Source: Vibrio hangzhouensis
GTDB taxonomy: Bacteria; Pseudomonadota; Gammaproteobacteria; Enterobacterales; Vibrionaceae
DNA length: 64,000 nucleotides
Direction: 5' to 3'
NCBI RefSeq assembly: GCF_900107935.1
Contig: NZ_FNVG01000002.1
Span: 1-64,000, forward strand
Made by a program: the position numbers and the translations under genes. The number at the start of each line of letters is the position of its first letter. Position 1 is the stretch's first letter. Below are positions 35,900 to 44,780 of the stretch, piece by piece. The notes beneath the pieces were generated by a model. That model saw only the letters and a program-made list of their open reading frames with translations. It was not told the DNA's origin and ran no database searches.

Positions 35900-36204
35900 A
35901 GTGAAATCCACGGTAGTGTTATGCCTGACACCCTTTTTGATAATGTCAGACGTTCTGGGCTTCTCAATGAGTGAAAACCGTTAATCTTAAGGCACTTGTG
36001 TTGTCAAAGGATAGATTTGAAACCAATACTTCGCCTCAATCAATCTATATCTGAATGACTGTCAAATTCTACACAATGAAAAAGCTAAATACTGATCGTC
36101 AATCTAATTTCTAGCCTTAATCGTTTAATTTGACAACCAAACTTAAAGCCACTCACATTTTGAAATTAGCCAATTTCGTAATTTGGCAATTTTAGAGGAG
36201 GTTT
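35900..36204. other. Divergent region between the LysR gene and the dcuC remnant
   Basis: About 305 bp without a gene. CTTAATCGTTTAAT at 36116-36129 differs at one position from the LacI-type operators upstream of the amylosucrase gene (56522-56611). It may be another site for the same regulator or chance. Confidence 0.4.
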
Positions 36205-36384
36205 ATGTTAGAGCTGCTCATCGGGCTAGTCGTCACACTAGTTGTTGGCTACTTCATCTGCATTAACATTCAGAGACCTGAGTCCATCATTTTCTCACTC
36301 CAAATATTTGTGCTCGAAGTTTGTTCCATTTTCCAACTCGCAACACTGCTTTTCCGTACTAAGCTTGTATTTAGCTTTCGTTAA
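36205..36384 (+). pseudogene. Truncated start of a DcuC-type C4-dicarboxylate carrier
   Basis: A textbook AGGAGG stands 4 nt before an ATG. The first ~18 residues, MLELLIGLVVTLVVGYFI, match the first membrane helix of DcuC carriers (E. coli: IELLIGVVVIVG). The frame then becomes unrelated (CINIQRPESIIF...) and stops after 59 codons. The rest of the ~450-codon gene is absent. This reads as a deletion that fused the dcuC start to the leader of the next gene, with a junction near 36255-36265. The remaining frame may still be translated as a small membrane peptide and could influence the downstream gene. Confidence 0.5.
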
Positions 36385-36403
36385 AGTCGAAAAAGGACAC
36401 ACC

Positions 36404-37150
36404 ATGAAAAAAGTACTCATTGGTATTGCGCTGACAACCGCTTTCGCGAGTCAATCTGCTCTGGCAGGAGAACATGTTGTCTACGAGTTAGATGGACAAC
36501 CCTATGAAGGTTACTGGGCAAAGGTCAATAACACAGCTCCGCTAGTATTGCTCGTTCATGATTGGGACGGGCTCACCGAGTATGAAGAAAAGCGGGCCGA
36601 AATGCTCAACAGCATGGGCTACAACGTATTTGCCGTGGATCTGTTTGGTCAGGATGTCAGACCGACGAAAGTAGAAGATAAACGTCAGCATACCGGGGCT
36701 CTTTATAAGGACAGAATGAAGCTTCAGGCTCTGATGAATGCCGGGTTAGAGCAGGCAGGCAAGCTCGGGGGAAATCTAGACAATACCGTAGTCATGGGAT
36801 ATTGCTTTGGTGGGGCTGCAACTTTAGAAGCAGCAAGAGCAGGTATGAATGCTCGTGGCTTTGTTACCTTTCATGGTGGTCTACAAACCCCTGAAGGGCA
36901 AAACTACACTCAGACTAAAGCACCAATCCTGGTTCTCCACGGTACGGCAGATTCAGCGATTCCGATGTCTCAGTTTGCAGAGCTCGCCGTTGAGCTTGAA
37001 CAAAGCGGCGTTCCTCACGAGATGATCACTTATAGCGGAGCCCCACATGCGTTTACTGTGTTTGGTTCTGACAGATACCGTGAAGACGCCGACAAGAAAT
37101 CCTGGCAGGCCTTTTCTGAGTTTTTGGTCACAACAACCGGAAAACCTTAA
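36404..37150 (+). CDS. Periplasmic dienelactone-hydrolase-family protein
   Basis: With ATG at 36404 (AAAAGGA upstream) the protein has 248 residues and a signal peptide (MKKVLIGIALTTAFASQSALA). The alpha/beta-hydrolase triad of this family is visible: nucleophile Cys134 in GYCFGG, Asp183 in HGTADSAIP and His215 in APHAFT. The exported location is unusual compared with cytoplasmic dienelactone hydrolases of aromatic catabolism, but such periplasmic forms are common in marine bacteria. No aromatic-degradation gene is near, so the true substrate is unknown. A shared terminator separates it from the convergent RND pump. Confidence 0.85.
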   Translation: MKKVLIGIALTTAFASQSALAGEHVVYELDGQPYEGYWAKVNNTAPLVLLVHDWDGLTEYEEKRAEMLNSMGYNVFAVDLFGQDVRPTKVEDKRQHTGALYKDRMKLQALMNAGLEQAGKLGGNLDNTVVMGYCFGGAATLEAARAGMNARGFVTFHGGLQTPEGQNYTQTKAPILVLHGTADSAIPMSQFAELAVELEQSGVPHEMITYSGAPHAFTVFGSDRYREDADKKSWQAFSEFLVTTTGKP

Positions 37151-37173
37151 AATTAACGGAGTTGCGAATAAAC

Positions 37174-37205
37174 AAAAGGCCAGCTCGTTGACGACCTGGC
37201 CTTTT
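37174..37205. terminator. Bidirectional terminator between the hydrolase and RND genes
   Basis: AAAAGGCCAG (37174-37183) pairs with CTGGCCTTTT (37196-37205) around a 12-nt loop holding its own small CGT/ACG pairing. It has A/T flanks both ways; it ends 31 bp before the RND stop. Confidence 0.8.
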
Positions 37206-37236
37206 AAGTTTTCCATTATTGATCAACTACACTGCG

Positions 37237-40200
37237 TTACTGTGGATTCTTCGCCTTAAACAGAATCGCGTACATAACTGGAATAAATACCAATGTTAGA
37301 ATGGTCGCGAAGCCCAAACCAAACATAACAGTAATGGACATATTCACGAAGAATACATCGCCCAATAGCGGTATCATCCCCAGAATCGTTGTACACGCTG
37401 CGAGCATAACAGGACGCATACGAGAGATAGAAGAATCAATAATAGCGTCGTATAGCGGCTTCTCCTCGGCTTGCATATCTATCTCTTCAAGCAACACAAT
37501 CGCATTCTTAATCAATAGTCCAATCAAGCTGAGTGCACCTAGCAGTGCCATAAAGTCAAACGCACCATTTAATAGTAACAAGCCTGCTGTAATACCGATG
37601 ATAGCCAGTGGTACGGTAATCCAAATGATCAACGGTTGACGTACCTTACCAAACAGCAACACAACCACGATGATCATCATGATAAATGACACCGGAATAG
37701 CACTAAACAGCGCTCCTTGAGCTTCTGCTGAGTCTTCGTACTCACCGCCCCAGTCCATGGTGTAACCCGGAGGCAGTTCAATGGATTCAATTTGCGGCTT
37801 CAGGCGCTCAAACAGAGGGGCCGCCAGTTCACCGGTAGGGTTAGCCGAGGCAATAATGGTCGTCAAACGATCACGACCACGTATCATTGCATCTTCCCAA
37901 ACAGTTTCGAATCCAAGCACAACCTGCGCAATTGGAACCGTACGTTGCAACACTGGGCTATATACCTGAGCATCCATTAATTGCGATACATCCTGGCGCT
38001 CACTCGCATCGGCACGGAAGTAGATAGGAAGCAGTCTTACACCATCACGGTAAATACCGACCTGTGAACCTTCACTAGCCGCACGCAGTGAGGCGGTCAA
38101 TTCAGTTCTGGTTACGCCCAACTGTCTGGCCACTTGCTCATTAAAGATCGGTTTGATCAGCTTAACGGGTTGACGCCAGTCATTACGTACCTCTTTTGCT
38201 TCAGGGTCTGCATGCATAATTGCCTCAGCCTGCGCAGAAAGATCTCTCAACACCTCTGGGTCCGGCCCTGCAAAGCGGGCTTCGATTTTTGAGTCGCGCC
38301 CCGGACCAATACGTAAGCTCTTAATTTTAGGCTCTATGCTATCGATATTTTCAGTCATGTACTTATCGATTTTTTGCTGGAGCCCGGCGATCAATTCTCG
38401 CGTCTCAGTACGAACGATGATCTGCCCATATGCTTTGGTTGAATCTTGTGGGGTGTAAACCAGTGAGAATCGCGAAGCACCGCCTCCGATAAAGCTCGCC
38501 GTCCATTCCACACCTTCTTGCTCGCGAATAAACTCAGCGACTTTAAGCGTATCGTCCCGGGTTTGACGAATATCAGTACCTTCAACTTCCCAAACATCAA
38601 CGAAGAACATCGGTGTATTCGCATTCGGGAAAAAGGCGTTCTTAACGAAGCCGAAGCCCCAAACGGACGCCAAAAACATCGCGACAATAACGCCAATAGT
38701 CAGCAGACGCTGTTTGAGAGCAAATGTGAGTACGCCCTTGTAAATAACGAATCCAGCACCCGCATACGGATCCTTCTCCTCTTCGCCTTCTTTCTTTTCT
38801 TCTTTTTTGAGCAATAAAGCACACAGCAAAGGTGTCGTCGAAACCGCTGTTACCCAACTTAAAGAAAGAGAGATCAAAATGACGTAGAACAGTGAGCGAG
38901 TGAACTCACCGGTGTTACTTTGCGACATACCAATTGCCGCAAAAGCAAGGATACCTACAGCCGTACCGCCTAACAGGGCCCAACCGTTAGCGCCAACAAC
39001 TTCTCCTGCTGCTTTTAGAGCCGGTACTCCCCGCTTAATCCGAATCATCATACCTTCGGCAACAACAATAGCGTTATCAACCAACATCCCGAGCGCAATG
39101 ATAAGCGCACCAAGTGAAATACGCTGCAACTCGATACCATAGAGATGCATGAGCGCAAGAGTACCTGCAACCGTAATCAACAGTACCGCGCCGATGATCA
39201 GACCAACACGCAGCCCCATAAACGCCAGCAATACCACCACAACAATGATAAGTGCTTCGACAGTATTAGTCACAAAGCCCGCAACCGACTGATCAACTTC
39301 TGTTGGCTGATCGTAGATGATATCCAGATTCATTCCCAACGGGATCTGATTTTGCAAACTGTCTATTTTATCGGCAATTAAGCCACCGACCTCAACTACG
39401 TTCTTACCACTCAACATCGATATACCGATGGTCAGAGAAGGCTTACCATTGAAGTAAATAAGCTTGGTCGGTTCATCCACATATTCACGAGTAACTTGTG
39501 CGACATCTCCAAGTCGAATGAGTTTTTTGTCGTTACTGGAAATCAGAAGGTCTTCGATTTCGCTCACATGTTTAAAGCTTCCAGTTGGCTCTATACGAAT
39601 GTACTCAGGCCCTACACGAAAACGTCCTGAGTCAGACACCAAGTTCTGCGAACTTAGCAGATTTTCAATAGTGGCCATGTCGATGCCTAGCTCCGCCATT
39701 TTCGAGCGAGACATTTGGACGTAAACTACCTCTTTCTGGTCACCATCAATAGACACCTTACGAACACCCGGCACTAATACCAATTGTTTCTTTAAGTTGT
39801 CTGCAACGTCTTTCAGTTCACGATACGTATAGCCTTTACCATTCAGCGCCAGGAACCCACCGTAAACATCAGCAAAATCATCCACAATTTGTGGCTCACC
39901 GGCACCTGGTGGCAACTTATGCTTGTTGTCGGCAATTTTACGTCTCAATTCATCGTAAATACCCGGCATTTCTGCCGAAGTGTATTCGTCTTTGAACTCG
40001 ATAGTGATATCCGAAAGTCCTTCACGAGTCACTGAACGCTTAATCCGTTTTACCTGACCTAGCAGTCGAACAGCATCCTCAATGTGATAGGTAACTTCAT
40101 CGTAGACCTCTTGTGGAGAGGCTCCTGGATAAGACGTGATGATCTTTGCTTCTTTGATCGTAAAAGCCGGGTCCTCTAACTTACCCATCTCGAAGTAAGC

Positions 40201-40281
40201 CAACACCCCGCCAATCGTCATCAACAGCACTAGCAGCCAACTGTTGACTTTGTTCTTTACTGAATACTCACCTAAATTCAT
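37237..40281 (-). CDS. RND multidrug efflux permease
   Basis: A 1014-aa permease with the RND plan: an N-terminal helix (VNSWLLVLLMTIGGVLAYFEM), two large periplasmic loops and two six-helix bundles. TM4 reads GMLVDNAIVVAEG, so only the first of the AcrB Asp407-Asp408 pair is kept; the D-N form is normal for the MexK/TriC-like and related branches. It opens with YSVKNKVNSW, unlike AcrB. AAGAGAAG precedes the ATG. The membrane-fusion gene lies 27 bp upstream in the same operon; no outer-membrane factor is present, so a TolC from elsewhere is likely used. Substrates are unknown. Confidence 0.92.
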   Translation of the reverse strand: MNLGEYSVKNKVNSWLLVLLMTIGGVLAYFEMGKLEDPAFTIKEAKIITSYPGASPQEVYDEVTYHIEDAVRLLGQVKRIKRSVTREGLSDITIEFKDEYTSAEMPGIYDELRRKIADNKHKLPPGAGEPQIVDDFADVYGGFLALNGKGYTYRELKDVADNLKKQLVLVPGVRKVSIDGDQKEVVYVQMSRSKMAELGIDMATIENLLSSQNLVSDSGRFRVGPEYIRIEPTGSFKHVSEIEDLLISSNDKKLIRLGDVAQVTREYVDEPTKLIYFNGKPSLTIGISMLSGKNVVEVGGLIADKIDSLQNQIPLGMNLDIIYDQPTEVDQSVAGFVTNTVEALIIVVVVLLAFMGLRVGLIIGAVLLITVAGTLALMHLYGIELQRISLGALIIALGMLVDNAIVVAEGMMIRIKRGVPALKAAGEVVGANGWALLGGTAVGILAFAAIGMSQSNTGEFTRSLFYVILISLSLSWVTAVSTTPLLCALLLKKEEKKEGEEEKDPYAGAGFVIYKGVLTFALKQRLLTIGVIVAMFLASVWGFGFVKNAFFPNANTPMFFVDVWEVEGTDIRQTRDDTLKVAEFIREQEGVEWTASFIGGGASRFSLVYTPQDSTKAYGQIIVRTETRELIAGLQQKIDKYMTENIDSIEPKIKSLRIGPGRDSKIEARFAGPDPEVLRDLSAQAEAIMHADPEAKEVRNDWRQPVKLIKPIFNEQVARQLGVTRTELTASLRAASEGSQVGIYRDGVRLLPIYFRADASERQDVSQLMDAQVYSPVLQRTVPIAQVVLGFETVWEDAMIRGRDRLTTIIASANPTGELAAPLFERLKPQIESIELPPGYTMDWGGEYEDSAEAQGALFSAIPVSFIMMIIVVVLLFGKVRQPLIIWITVPLAIIGITAGLLLLNGAFDFMALLGALSLIGLLIKNAIVLLEEIDMQAEEKPLYDAIIDSSISRMRPVMLAACTTILGMIPLLGDVFFVNMSITVMFGLGFATILTLVFIPVMYAILFKAKNPQ

Positions 40282-40308
40282 AAAACTTCTCTTCTTGCTG
40301 AGTCACAG

Positions 40309-41400
40309 TTACTGAGCCTGGTCAATTTCTGGCATTAAGCTCACTTCCATACCTTCAATAAGGAAAGGCACACCTACCGTCACGATACGCTCACCCATAT
40401 CTAGGCCAGAGAGAACTGTAATACGGTCTCCTGCCATAGTAGAGACTTCAATTGATTTCGGTGACACGGTGTTGTTCTCATTCACGACCCAAACGGTAGC
40501 ATTATGTGCATTGTCACTCACCACTGCTGTAGCCGGAACCTGAATTGCCCCTTTGGTTTCCTGAAGTTTTGAAAAATCAGCAGTCACATAACCCGTCATA
40601 CCCGGAAGAATATTTTGATCAGAGGGCGCTTCCATCGATACGGTGACTTCAAATGTCTGCGTATCTGAATCGGCTTTTGAAGACACTTCGGTGACGGTGA
40701 CCGGATAAGGTTTCTCACGGCCTGCGTCAAAATAAGCAAATACAGGAATGTCTACTGGATCTGCGGATTGTTCATCACGAATTTGACGCACCAGTTTTTC
40801 CGGCACATTAAACTTGAGTTCTAGTGTGTTCAGATTTTGGAACGTGAATACGACTTGTTTTGCTTCGACGTTTTCAAAATTCTGTATCTCGCGCTTTGCA
40901 ACAAAACCATCGAATGGAGCCAACAATTTTGTGTAGCTTAGCTCTGTAACCGCTTTGTCATATGCTGCTTTCGCTCGGGTTAAATCCGCTCGAAGTTGTT
41001 CAAAGTCCTTTTTGGAAATAAAGTTATCCTTGATCAGTTCCTGCGCACGCTTGAAGTCGGCTTGTGTTCTTTGCAATGTGGCTTGTGTGTCTCTGACCGC
41101 AAGTTTAAAACTGGTGTCGTCCAACGTCGCTAGTACGCTGTCTTTCTTGACATTGTCGCCTTCCTTAACTGGAATGCTGTTTACCTTACCAGCTACACGA
41201 AACGCCATTTCCGCACGGTTTGAAGCAAGCACTCGCGCTGGAAATTCGCGCACCATACTTTGGTTTTCCAAACCGATTACCATGGTTTTTACCGGACGAA
41301 CTACAGGCGCTTCTGCCTTTTGCTCTGGCTCTGGTCCACAACCAGTGAGCGCGACACCTATTAATGTCGCTAACGTCATAGCTCTCAAATGCGTTTTCAT
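40309..41400 (-). CDS. RND efflux membrane-fusion lipoprotein
   Basis: From ATG 41400 the protein has 363 residues and a lipoprotein signal (LATLIGVALTGC, lipobox LTGC), anchoring it to the inner membrane. It then has the adaptor domains: biotinyl-lipoyl halves (NSIPVKEGDNVKKDSVLATLD and KLLAPFDGFVAKREI), an alpha-hairpin (residues ~95-150) and beta-barrel. It bridges the RND permease and an outer-membrane channel. The longer frame (20 more residues) would bury the signal peptide and is unlikely. It is the first gene of a two-gene operon. Confidence 0.9.
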   Translation of the reverse strand: MKTHLRAMTLATLIGVALTGCGPEPEQKAEAPVVRPVKTMVIGLENQSMVREFPARVLASNRAEMAFRVAGKVNSIPVKEGDNVKKDSVLATLDDTSFKLAVRDTQATLQRTQADFKRAQELIKDNFISKKDFEQLRADLTRAKAAYDKAVTELSYTKLLAPFDGFVAKREIQNFENVEAKQVVFTFQNLNTLELKFNVPEKLVRQIRDEQSADPVDIPVFAYFDAGREKPYPVTVTEVSSKADSDTQTFEVTVSMEAPSDQNILPGMTGYVTADFSKLQETKGAIQVPATAVVSDNAHNATVWVVNENNTVSPKSIEVSTMAGDRITVLSGLDMGERIVTVGVPFLIEGMEVSLMPEIDQAQ

Positions 41401-42094
41401 AACAACCACCCAACAAAAAAATTTATAAAAACCAACACAATAATAGGTTAACGAGGTCAATTACACCTTCTTGGTACAAATTACATTAAGCGCAGCAAAA
41501 AGCAACAAATCAACCACAAAAACACAACCCGCCTACTTTAGTACGAAGATGAATCATCGCAGTAGCACAAAAAAACTTTATGTAAGACATCTGGTTAGTG
41601 AAAAGTTCATTATTATCACGGGTTTTTTTTGTTTTATTCAAGCGCAAAATAAGTAACACGGCGAAAGCACTCTCAACACTATAAATGTTACATACCGTAT
41701 ACATACGACAAAGAAATACACCTGGCACGACCCATTCATAAAGCGAATGGCTCATTCTCCAAATGCCCCAGTTCACTGACACATCTATATCCACCAACTT
41801 TCACCAGTTGTTGAGTCAATTTGATTAAGAGATACGTAACGACTCGCAAACCTCAAAAAGCAAAAATATGTATAAACATAGAAAGTGAACTGGTTTCAAT
41901 AAGGCGCTACATGGGAAAAAACCTACAACCAGATCAATCGCCAGATTAGCTCCATGTACACTGTTGATGGATTCTTGATGGTCAACGTCATAGCCCAAGT
42001 GACAGTGTCACCATTAGGTGATTAAAAACCTGAATACTGGGTTACAAAGTAAGCTATTATTATTTAAAGTCTATTTGAGCAAGAGGGCACTCTT
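41401..42094. other. Divergent intergenic region, about 690 bp
   Basis: It lies between the efflux adaptor and the HAD gene. It is AT-rich near the adaptor and has no supported ORF; a 95-codon minus frame at 41510-41797 has no family features. GTGACAGTGTCAC (41999-42011) is a perfect palindrome 84 bp upstream of the HAD start and a possible operator. A TGGCACG motif at 41723 lacks the matching GC element for sigma-54. Confidence 0.5.
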
Positions 42095-42676
42095 TTGACC
42101 ATTGAAGCCGTAGTTTTTGATTTAGACAATACCCTCGTTTCTTCAGATCTGAACTTTAAACAATTGAGGGTTGAACTTTGTTGTCCTGAAGATAAGGACC
42201 TACTCCTTCATGTGGATGAACAATCGTGCGAGCACGAAAAAAGCCGTCTAAACGCCCTGATTCTAAAACATGAGCTTGATGATGCACGGGTAAGCAACAC
42301 TATGGAGGGTGCCGTTGATTTATTGAGATGGTTGCGTCGCAAAGGTATTCGCTCAGGCATTGTCACTCGAAATTGCCGACAAGCAGCGACAGCAAAACTC
42401 AAAGCACATAATCTTAATGTACAAGAACTAATTACAAGAGAGGACTTTCCCGCCAAACCTGATCCCAGTTCGCTGCATTACTTAATGGATAAATGGCGTA
42501 TCCCTCGACAACGTATTTTGTATGTGGGTGATCATCATTATGACATTCTGACGGCCAAGAACGCCGGATGTAAGAGTTGCTTCATCTCAAATAACGGAGT
42601 CAGTCAGAACTCTTTTGATGCCGACCTGTTTTACAGTTCATTGAAAGGTCTGTTGGATTATCTTGAACAACTGTAA
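42095..42676 (+). CDS. HAD-superfamily phosphatase (Gph/PGP-like)
   Basis: This 193-aa hydrolase has the HAD motifs in order: VFDLDNTL with nucleophile Asp9 and Asp11, SGIVTRN (motif II), the Lys of PAKPDPSS (motif III) and YVGDHHYDILTAKNAG (motif IV). A small alpha-helical cap follows motif I, as in phosphoglycolate phosphatases. Start is a TTG, supported by GAGGG upstream and by motif I lying directly after it. It is convergent with the GAF-GGDEF gene at a 4-bp gap. Confidence 0.88.
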   Translation: MTIEAVVFDLDNTLVSSDLNFKQLRVELCCPEDKDLLLHVDEQSCEHEKSRLNALILKHELDDARVSNTMEGAVDLLRWLRRKGIRSGIVTRNCRQAATAKLKAHNLNVQELITREDFPAKPDPSSLHYLMDKWRIPRQRILYVGDHHYDILTAKNAGCKSCFISNNGVSQNSFDADLFYSSLKGLLDYLEQL

Positions 42677-42680
42677 TCCT

Positions 42681-43637
42681 TCAATACCTTGCAGACTTAG
42701 TCGCCAATAAAGCGCGTTGCGCTTTATCAAACAGTTCGCTGAAACTAATCTCTTCAAGGGGAGAACAGCAAACAACGCCTACCCCACATCCCAATTCGTA
42801 AACCTTGTCACCAAACTGATTAAATTGTTTGAGTTGCTCTCTAAAACGCATTATTGGAAAGTGTGCATCGGTCCCTGTCGTACCAGACATTAAGACCGCA
42901 AATTCGTCACCACCGACTCTGGCAATCACGTCCGAATCCCTGAAGTTTTCCAACAACAACTGAGAGAACTGAACCAAAGCGTCATCACCAGTTAGATGTC
43001 CATGGAGTTCATTGATGTCTTGAAATGAGCTCAAGTCAAACAATGCTAGCGTGTAGGGTTCAGTATGAAAACGACACACGTTCATCACTTTTTCCGCAAG
43101 CAGATTGAAACCGCGACGGTTAGAAATTTGAGTGAGCTCATCGATAGTACTTTCCAGATTTGCTTCAAGTTCAATTTCGGCTAACTTAGCTAGGTCGATA
43201 AGATCCTGGACTTGCTGATCGGTAAAATGTCTAGGCTGGCTATCAACAATACATAAGGTACCTACCTTAACACCTTCCTTAAGCTTTAAAGGGACACCGG
43301 CATAAAAACGAACCTTTGGTTCGTCTAAAACCAATGGGTTATCGTTAAAACGAACATCCTTAGATGCATCAGGTATAATAAAAGGTTCATCACCAAGGAT
43401 GGCATGACCACAGAACGAAACGTCTCTCGCCGTCTCCTCGACTTGTAATCCAGCACTTGATTTAAACCACTGACGTTTTTTATCCACGATACTGACTAAA
43501 GCGATGTCCACACCAAACATACGCCTGGCTAGGCGTGTCACTCGATCAAAACGTTCTTCAGGTGTGTCCAGCAAATTTAGTTGCTGAATTAAACGTAATC
43601 GATAGTCATCGTTGGCTGGAATTGGGGCTGGTTGCAT
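42681..43637 (-). CDS. GAF-GGDEF diguanylate cyclase
   Basis: A soluble 318-aa protein. A GAF domain occupies residues ~25-150 (VSIVDKKRQWFKSSAGLQVEETARDVSFCGHAI is the sensor-type signature with a conserved FCGHAI Cys-His) and a GGDEF domain ~165-318. The active site VGGDEF and the RxxD inhibitory site (RDSD, five residues upstream) are intact, so it should be active and product-inhibited. GAF domains of this type sense small ligands or redox state. It is divergent from qrr, and the LuxO-type sites lie ~120-165 bp before its start. Direct regulation by LuxO is possible but sigma-54 would be needed. Confidence 0.9.
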   Translation of the reverse strand: MQPAPIPANDDYRLRLIQQLNLLDTPEERFDRVTRLARRMFGVDIALVSIVDKKRQWFKSSAGLQVEETARDVSFCGHAILGDEPFIIPDASKDVRFNDNPLVLDEPKVRFYAGVPLKLKEGVKVGTLCIVDSQPRHFTDQQVQDLIDLAKLAEIELEANLESTIDELTQISNRRGFNLLAEKVMNVCRFHTEPYTLALFDLSSFQDINELHGHLTGDDALVQFSQLLLENFRDSDVIARVGGDEFAVLMSGTTGTDAHFPIMRFREQLKQFNQFGDKVYELGCGVGVVCCSPLEEISFSELFDKAQRALLATKSARY

Positions 43638-43756
43638 AAATTTGAGCTTCCTTCACTATCTTCAGCTATAAAACTAGCCAATATAATTAGGATGCGCCAT
43701 GAAAATATCATCAGAAAGGATTATCGTGATATGAAATTTGGGGCTCTACTGACAAT

Positions 43757-43801
43757 AATGCAATTGCATAATGCATTATTATTGCATTATGCAATTGCAT
43801 T
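43757..43801. promoter_or_regulatory. Paired LuxO-type binding sites upstream of qrr in a 19-bp inverted repeat
   Basis: Arms 43757-43775 and 43783-43801 are perfect 19-bp reverse complements around TTATTAT. They contain TTGCATAATGCAT (43764-43776) and TTGCATTATGCAA (43782-43794). The second matches the LuxO consensus TTGCA-WWW-TGCAA exactly and the first misses one base. They lie 70-110 bp upstream of the sigma-54 promoter, the right range for an enhancer-binding activator. Confidence 0.85.
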
Positions 43802-43868
43802 TCGAGAATGTGAGAGTTTTATACTCAACTAGTTATGATATATAGCGGCCGATAGCGCCTTTTCTATG

Positions 43869-43885
43869 TTGGCACGTATCATGCA
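43869..43885 (+). promoter_or_regulatory. Sigma-54 promoter of qrr
   Basis: TTGGCACGTATCATGCA carries the invariant GG (43871-43872) and GC (43883-43884) at 10-bp spacing. The predicted start, near 43896, coincides with the first base of the 5' hairpin of the Qrr RNA. Confidence 0.9.
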
Positions 43886-43895
43886 GGACTATCGG

Positions 43896-43996
43896 TGACT
43901 TCTAACTTTGAAGTCACCTAGCCAACTGACGTTGTTAGTGGACCAATTTGTTCACACTGTTTTCGGCCGATTGATTCGTCAATCGGCCTTTTCTTT
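43896..43996 (+). ncRNA. qrr: Qrr quorum-regulatory small RNA
   Basis: The predicted ~101-nt RNA begins with a hairpin TGACTTC...GAAGTCA. The Qrr hallmark core CACCTAGCCAACTGACGTTG and TTAGTG follows (43915-43940). It ends with GGCCGATTGA, loop TTCG, TCAATCGGCC and a T-rich tail (43965-43996). Qrr RNAs act with Hfq at low cell density to repress luxR/hapR-type master regulators and activate aphA and a GGDEF mRNA. Sigma-54, LuxO sites and terminator are all in place. Which of the several Vibrio Qrr paralogues this is cannot be told. luxO is not adjacent. Confidence 0.96.
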
Positions 43997-44022
43997 ACCT
44001 TTTCCTAGGCTTGTTTTTCGCA

Positions 44023-44445
44023 TTATCCTGCTGTGCTAGCCGCTTCGTTCTGTTGACGTTCCATCTCAGCCAACTTTTGTTCTAATTCTTTTATGCGCAG
44101 TTCCGCCTCTAACTCATCCGCACGTTTTTCTGCATCACTGCGATTGTCTTGCTTAATCCCATCTGCCAACGTTTCAGTGCGACTCGTCTCACGTGACTCT
44201 TCAAGGTCCTTCATTGAACCAGCGACACCACCAGCAACGCCTCCGGCTACCGCACCTTTCACGGCAAGTTCCGGTTCCCCTGTTAACACCCCCATTGTCG
44301 CGCCTAACAACGCACCTCCGGCGGCACCTCGATTTCTAGCTGCGTTCTCATTTTCTTTGTCGAACGCTGGCGAAGAGCATCCTGCTAATAGTGCCAATGT
44401 TGAAACTGCAAATAGTGACTTTAGAGAAGTTTTTGAAAAGGTCAT
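44023..44445 (-). CDS. Glycine-zipper lipoprotein
   Basis: From ATG 44445 (GAGAG upstream) the precursor has 140 residues. It has a lipoprotein signal with lipobox LLAGC (MTFSKTSLKSLFAVSTLALLAGCSS), a glycine-zipper membrane segment (GGALLGATMGVLTG...AVAGGVAGGVAGSM, ~residues 42-80) and a highly charged coiled-coil C-terminus (DAEKRADELEAELRIKELEQKLAEMER). Such proteins sit in the outer membrane and contribute to envelope integrity. The 3' end lies 27 bp from the qrr terminator region. The longer frame begins eight residues earlier. Confidence 0.8.
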   Translation of the reverse strand: MTFSKTSLKSLFAVSTLALLAGCSSPAFDKENENAARNRGAAGGALLGATMGVLTGEPELAVKGAVAGGVAGGVAGSMKDLEESRETSRTETLADGIKQDNRSDAEKRADELEAELRIKELEQKLAEMERQQNEAASTAG

Positions 44446-44780
44446 ATGGATGCTCTCGAAGTTGTTCATTTAACTTAGGTGTAGATTAAACTTCGGGCTC
44501 CAATTACGGAATTCACTTGTCGTTATTAAGCTGATAAGCACTGGTTATCACACCGGCTAAATGACAAAAATACCGTCTTCGCAGACTTAATAGCTCTGGA
44601 TACTCATAGAACAGGTAGCGACTGACAGCCTCTGGGAGATTAGTTTTCCAAACATGAACGACAAGGTAAATCTGCGTTCATGTTTGGTTCATGTATCTTC
44701 CATTATGATTCAATCATCAGGGAGCGAACGCCATAAGGACTCATCCATTTTTTACAAACGGTTTTTACTAAGAGGTCATT
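44446..44780. other. Intergenic region with a 13-bp inverted repeat
   Basis: CCAAACATGAACG (44648-44660) and CGTTCATGTTTGG (44675-44687) are perfect reverse complements with a 14-bp spacer. They lie ~95 bp upstream of the small membrane gene at 44781. No T-run follows, so an operator is more likely than a terminator. Otherwise no gene is evident. Confidence 0.6.

Noticed and set aside
41723..41737. Sigma-54 promoter (TGGCACGACCC)
   Set aside because: The position of the required GC ten bases after GG is occupied by TC.
41510..41797. 95-codon leftward frame in the efflux-HAD interval
   Set aside because: Composition is atypical and there is no motif, ribosome site or neighbour support.
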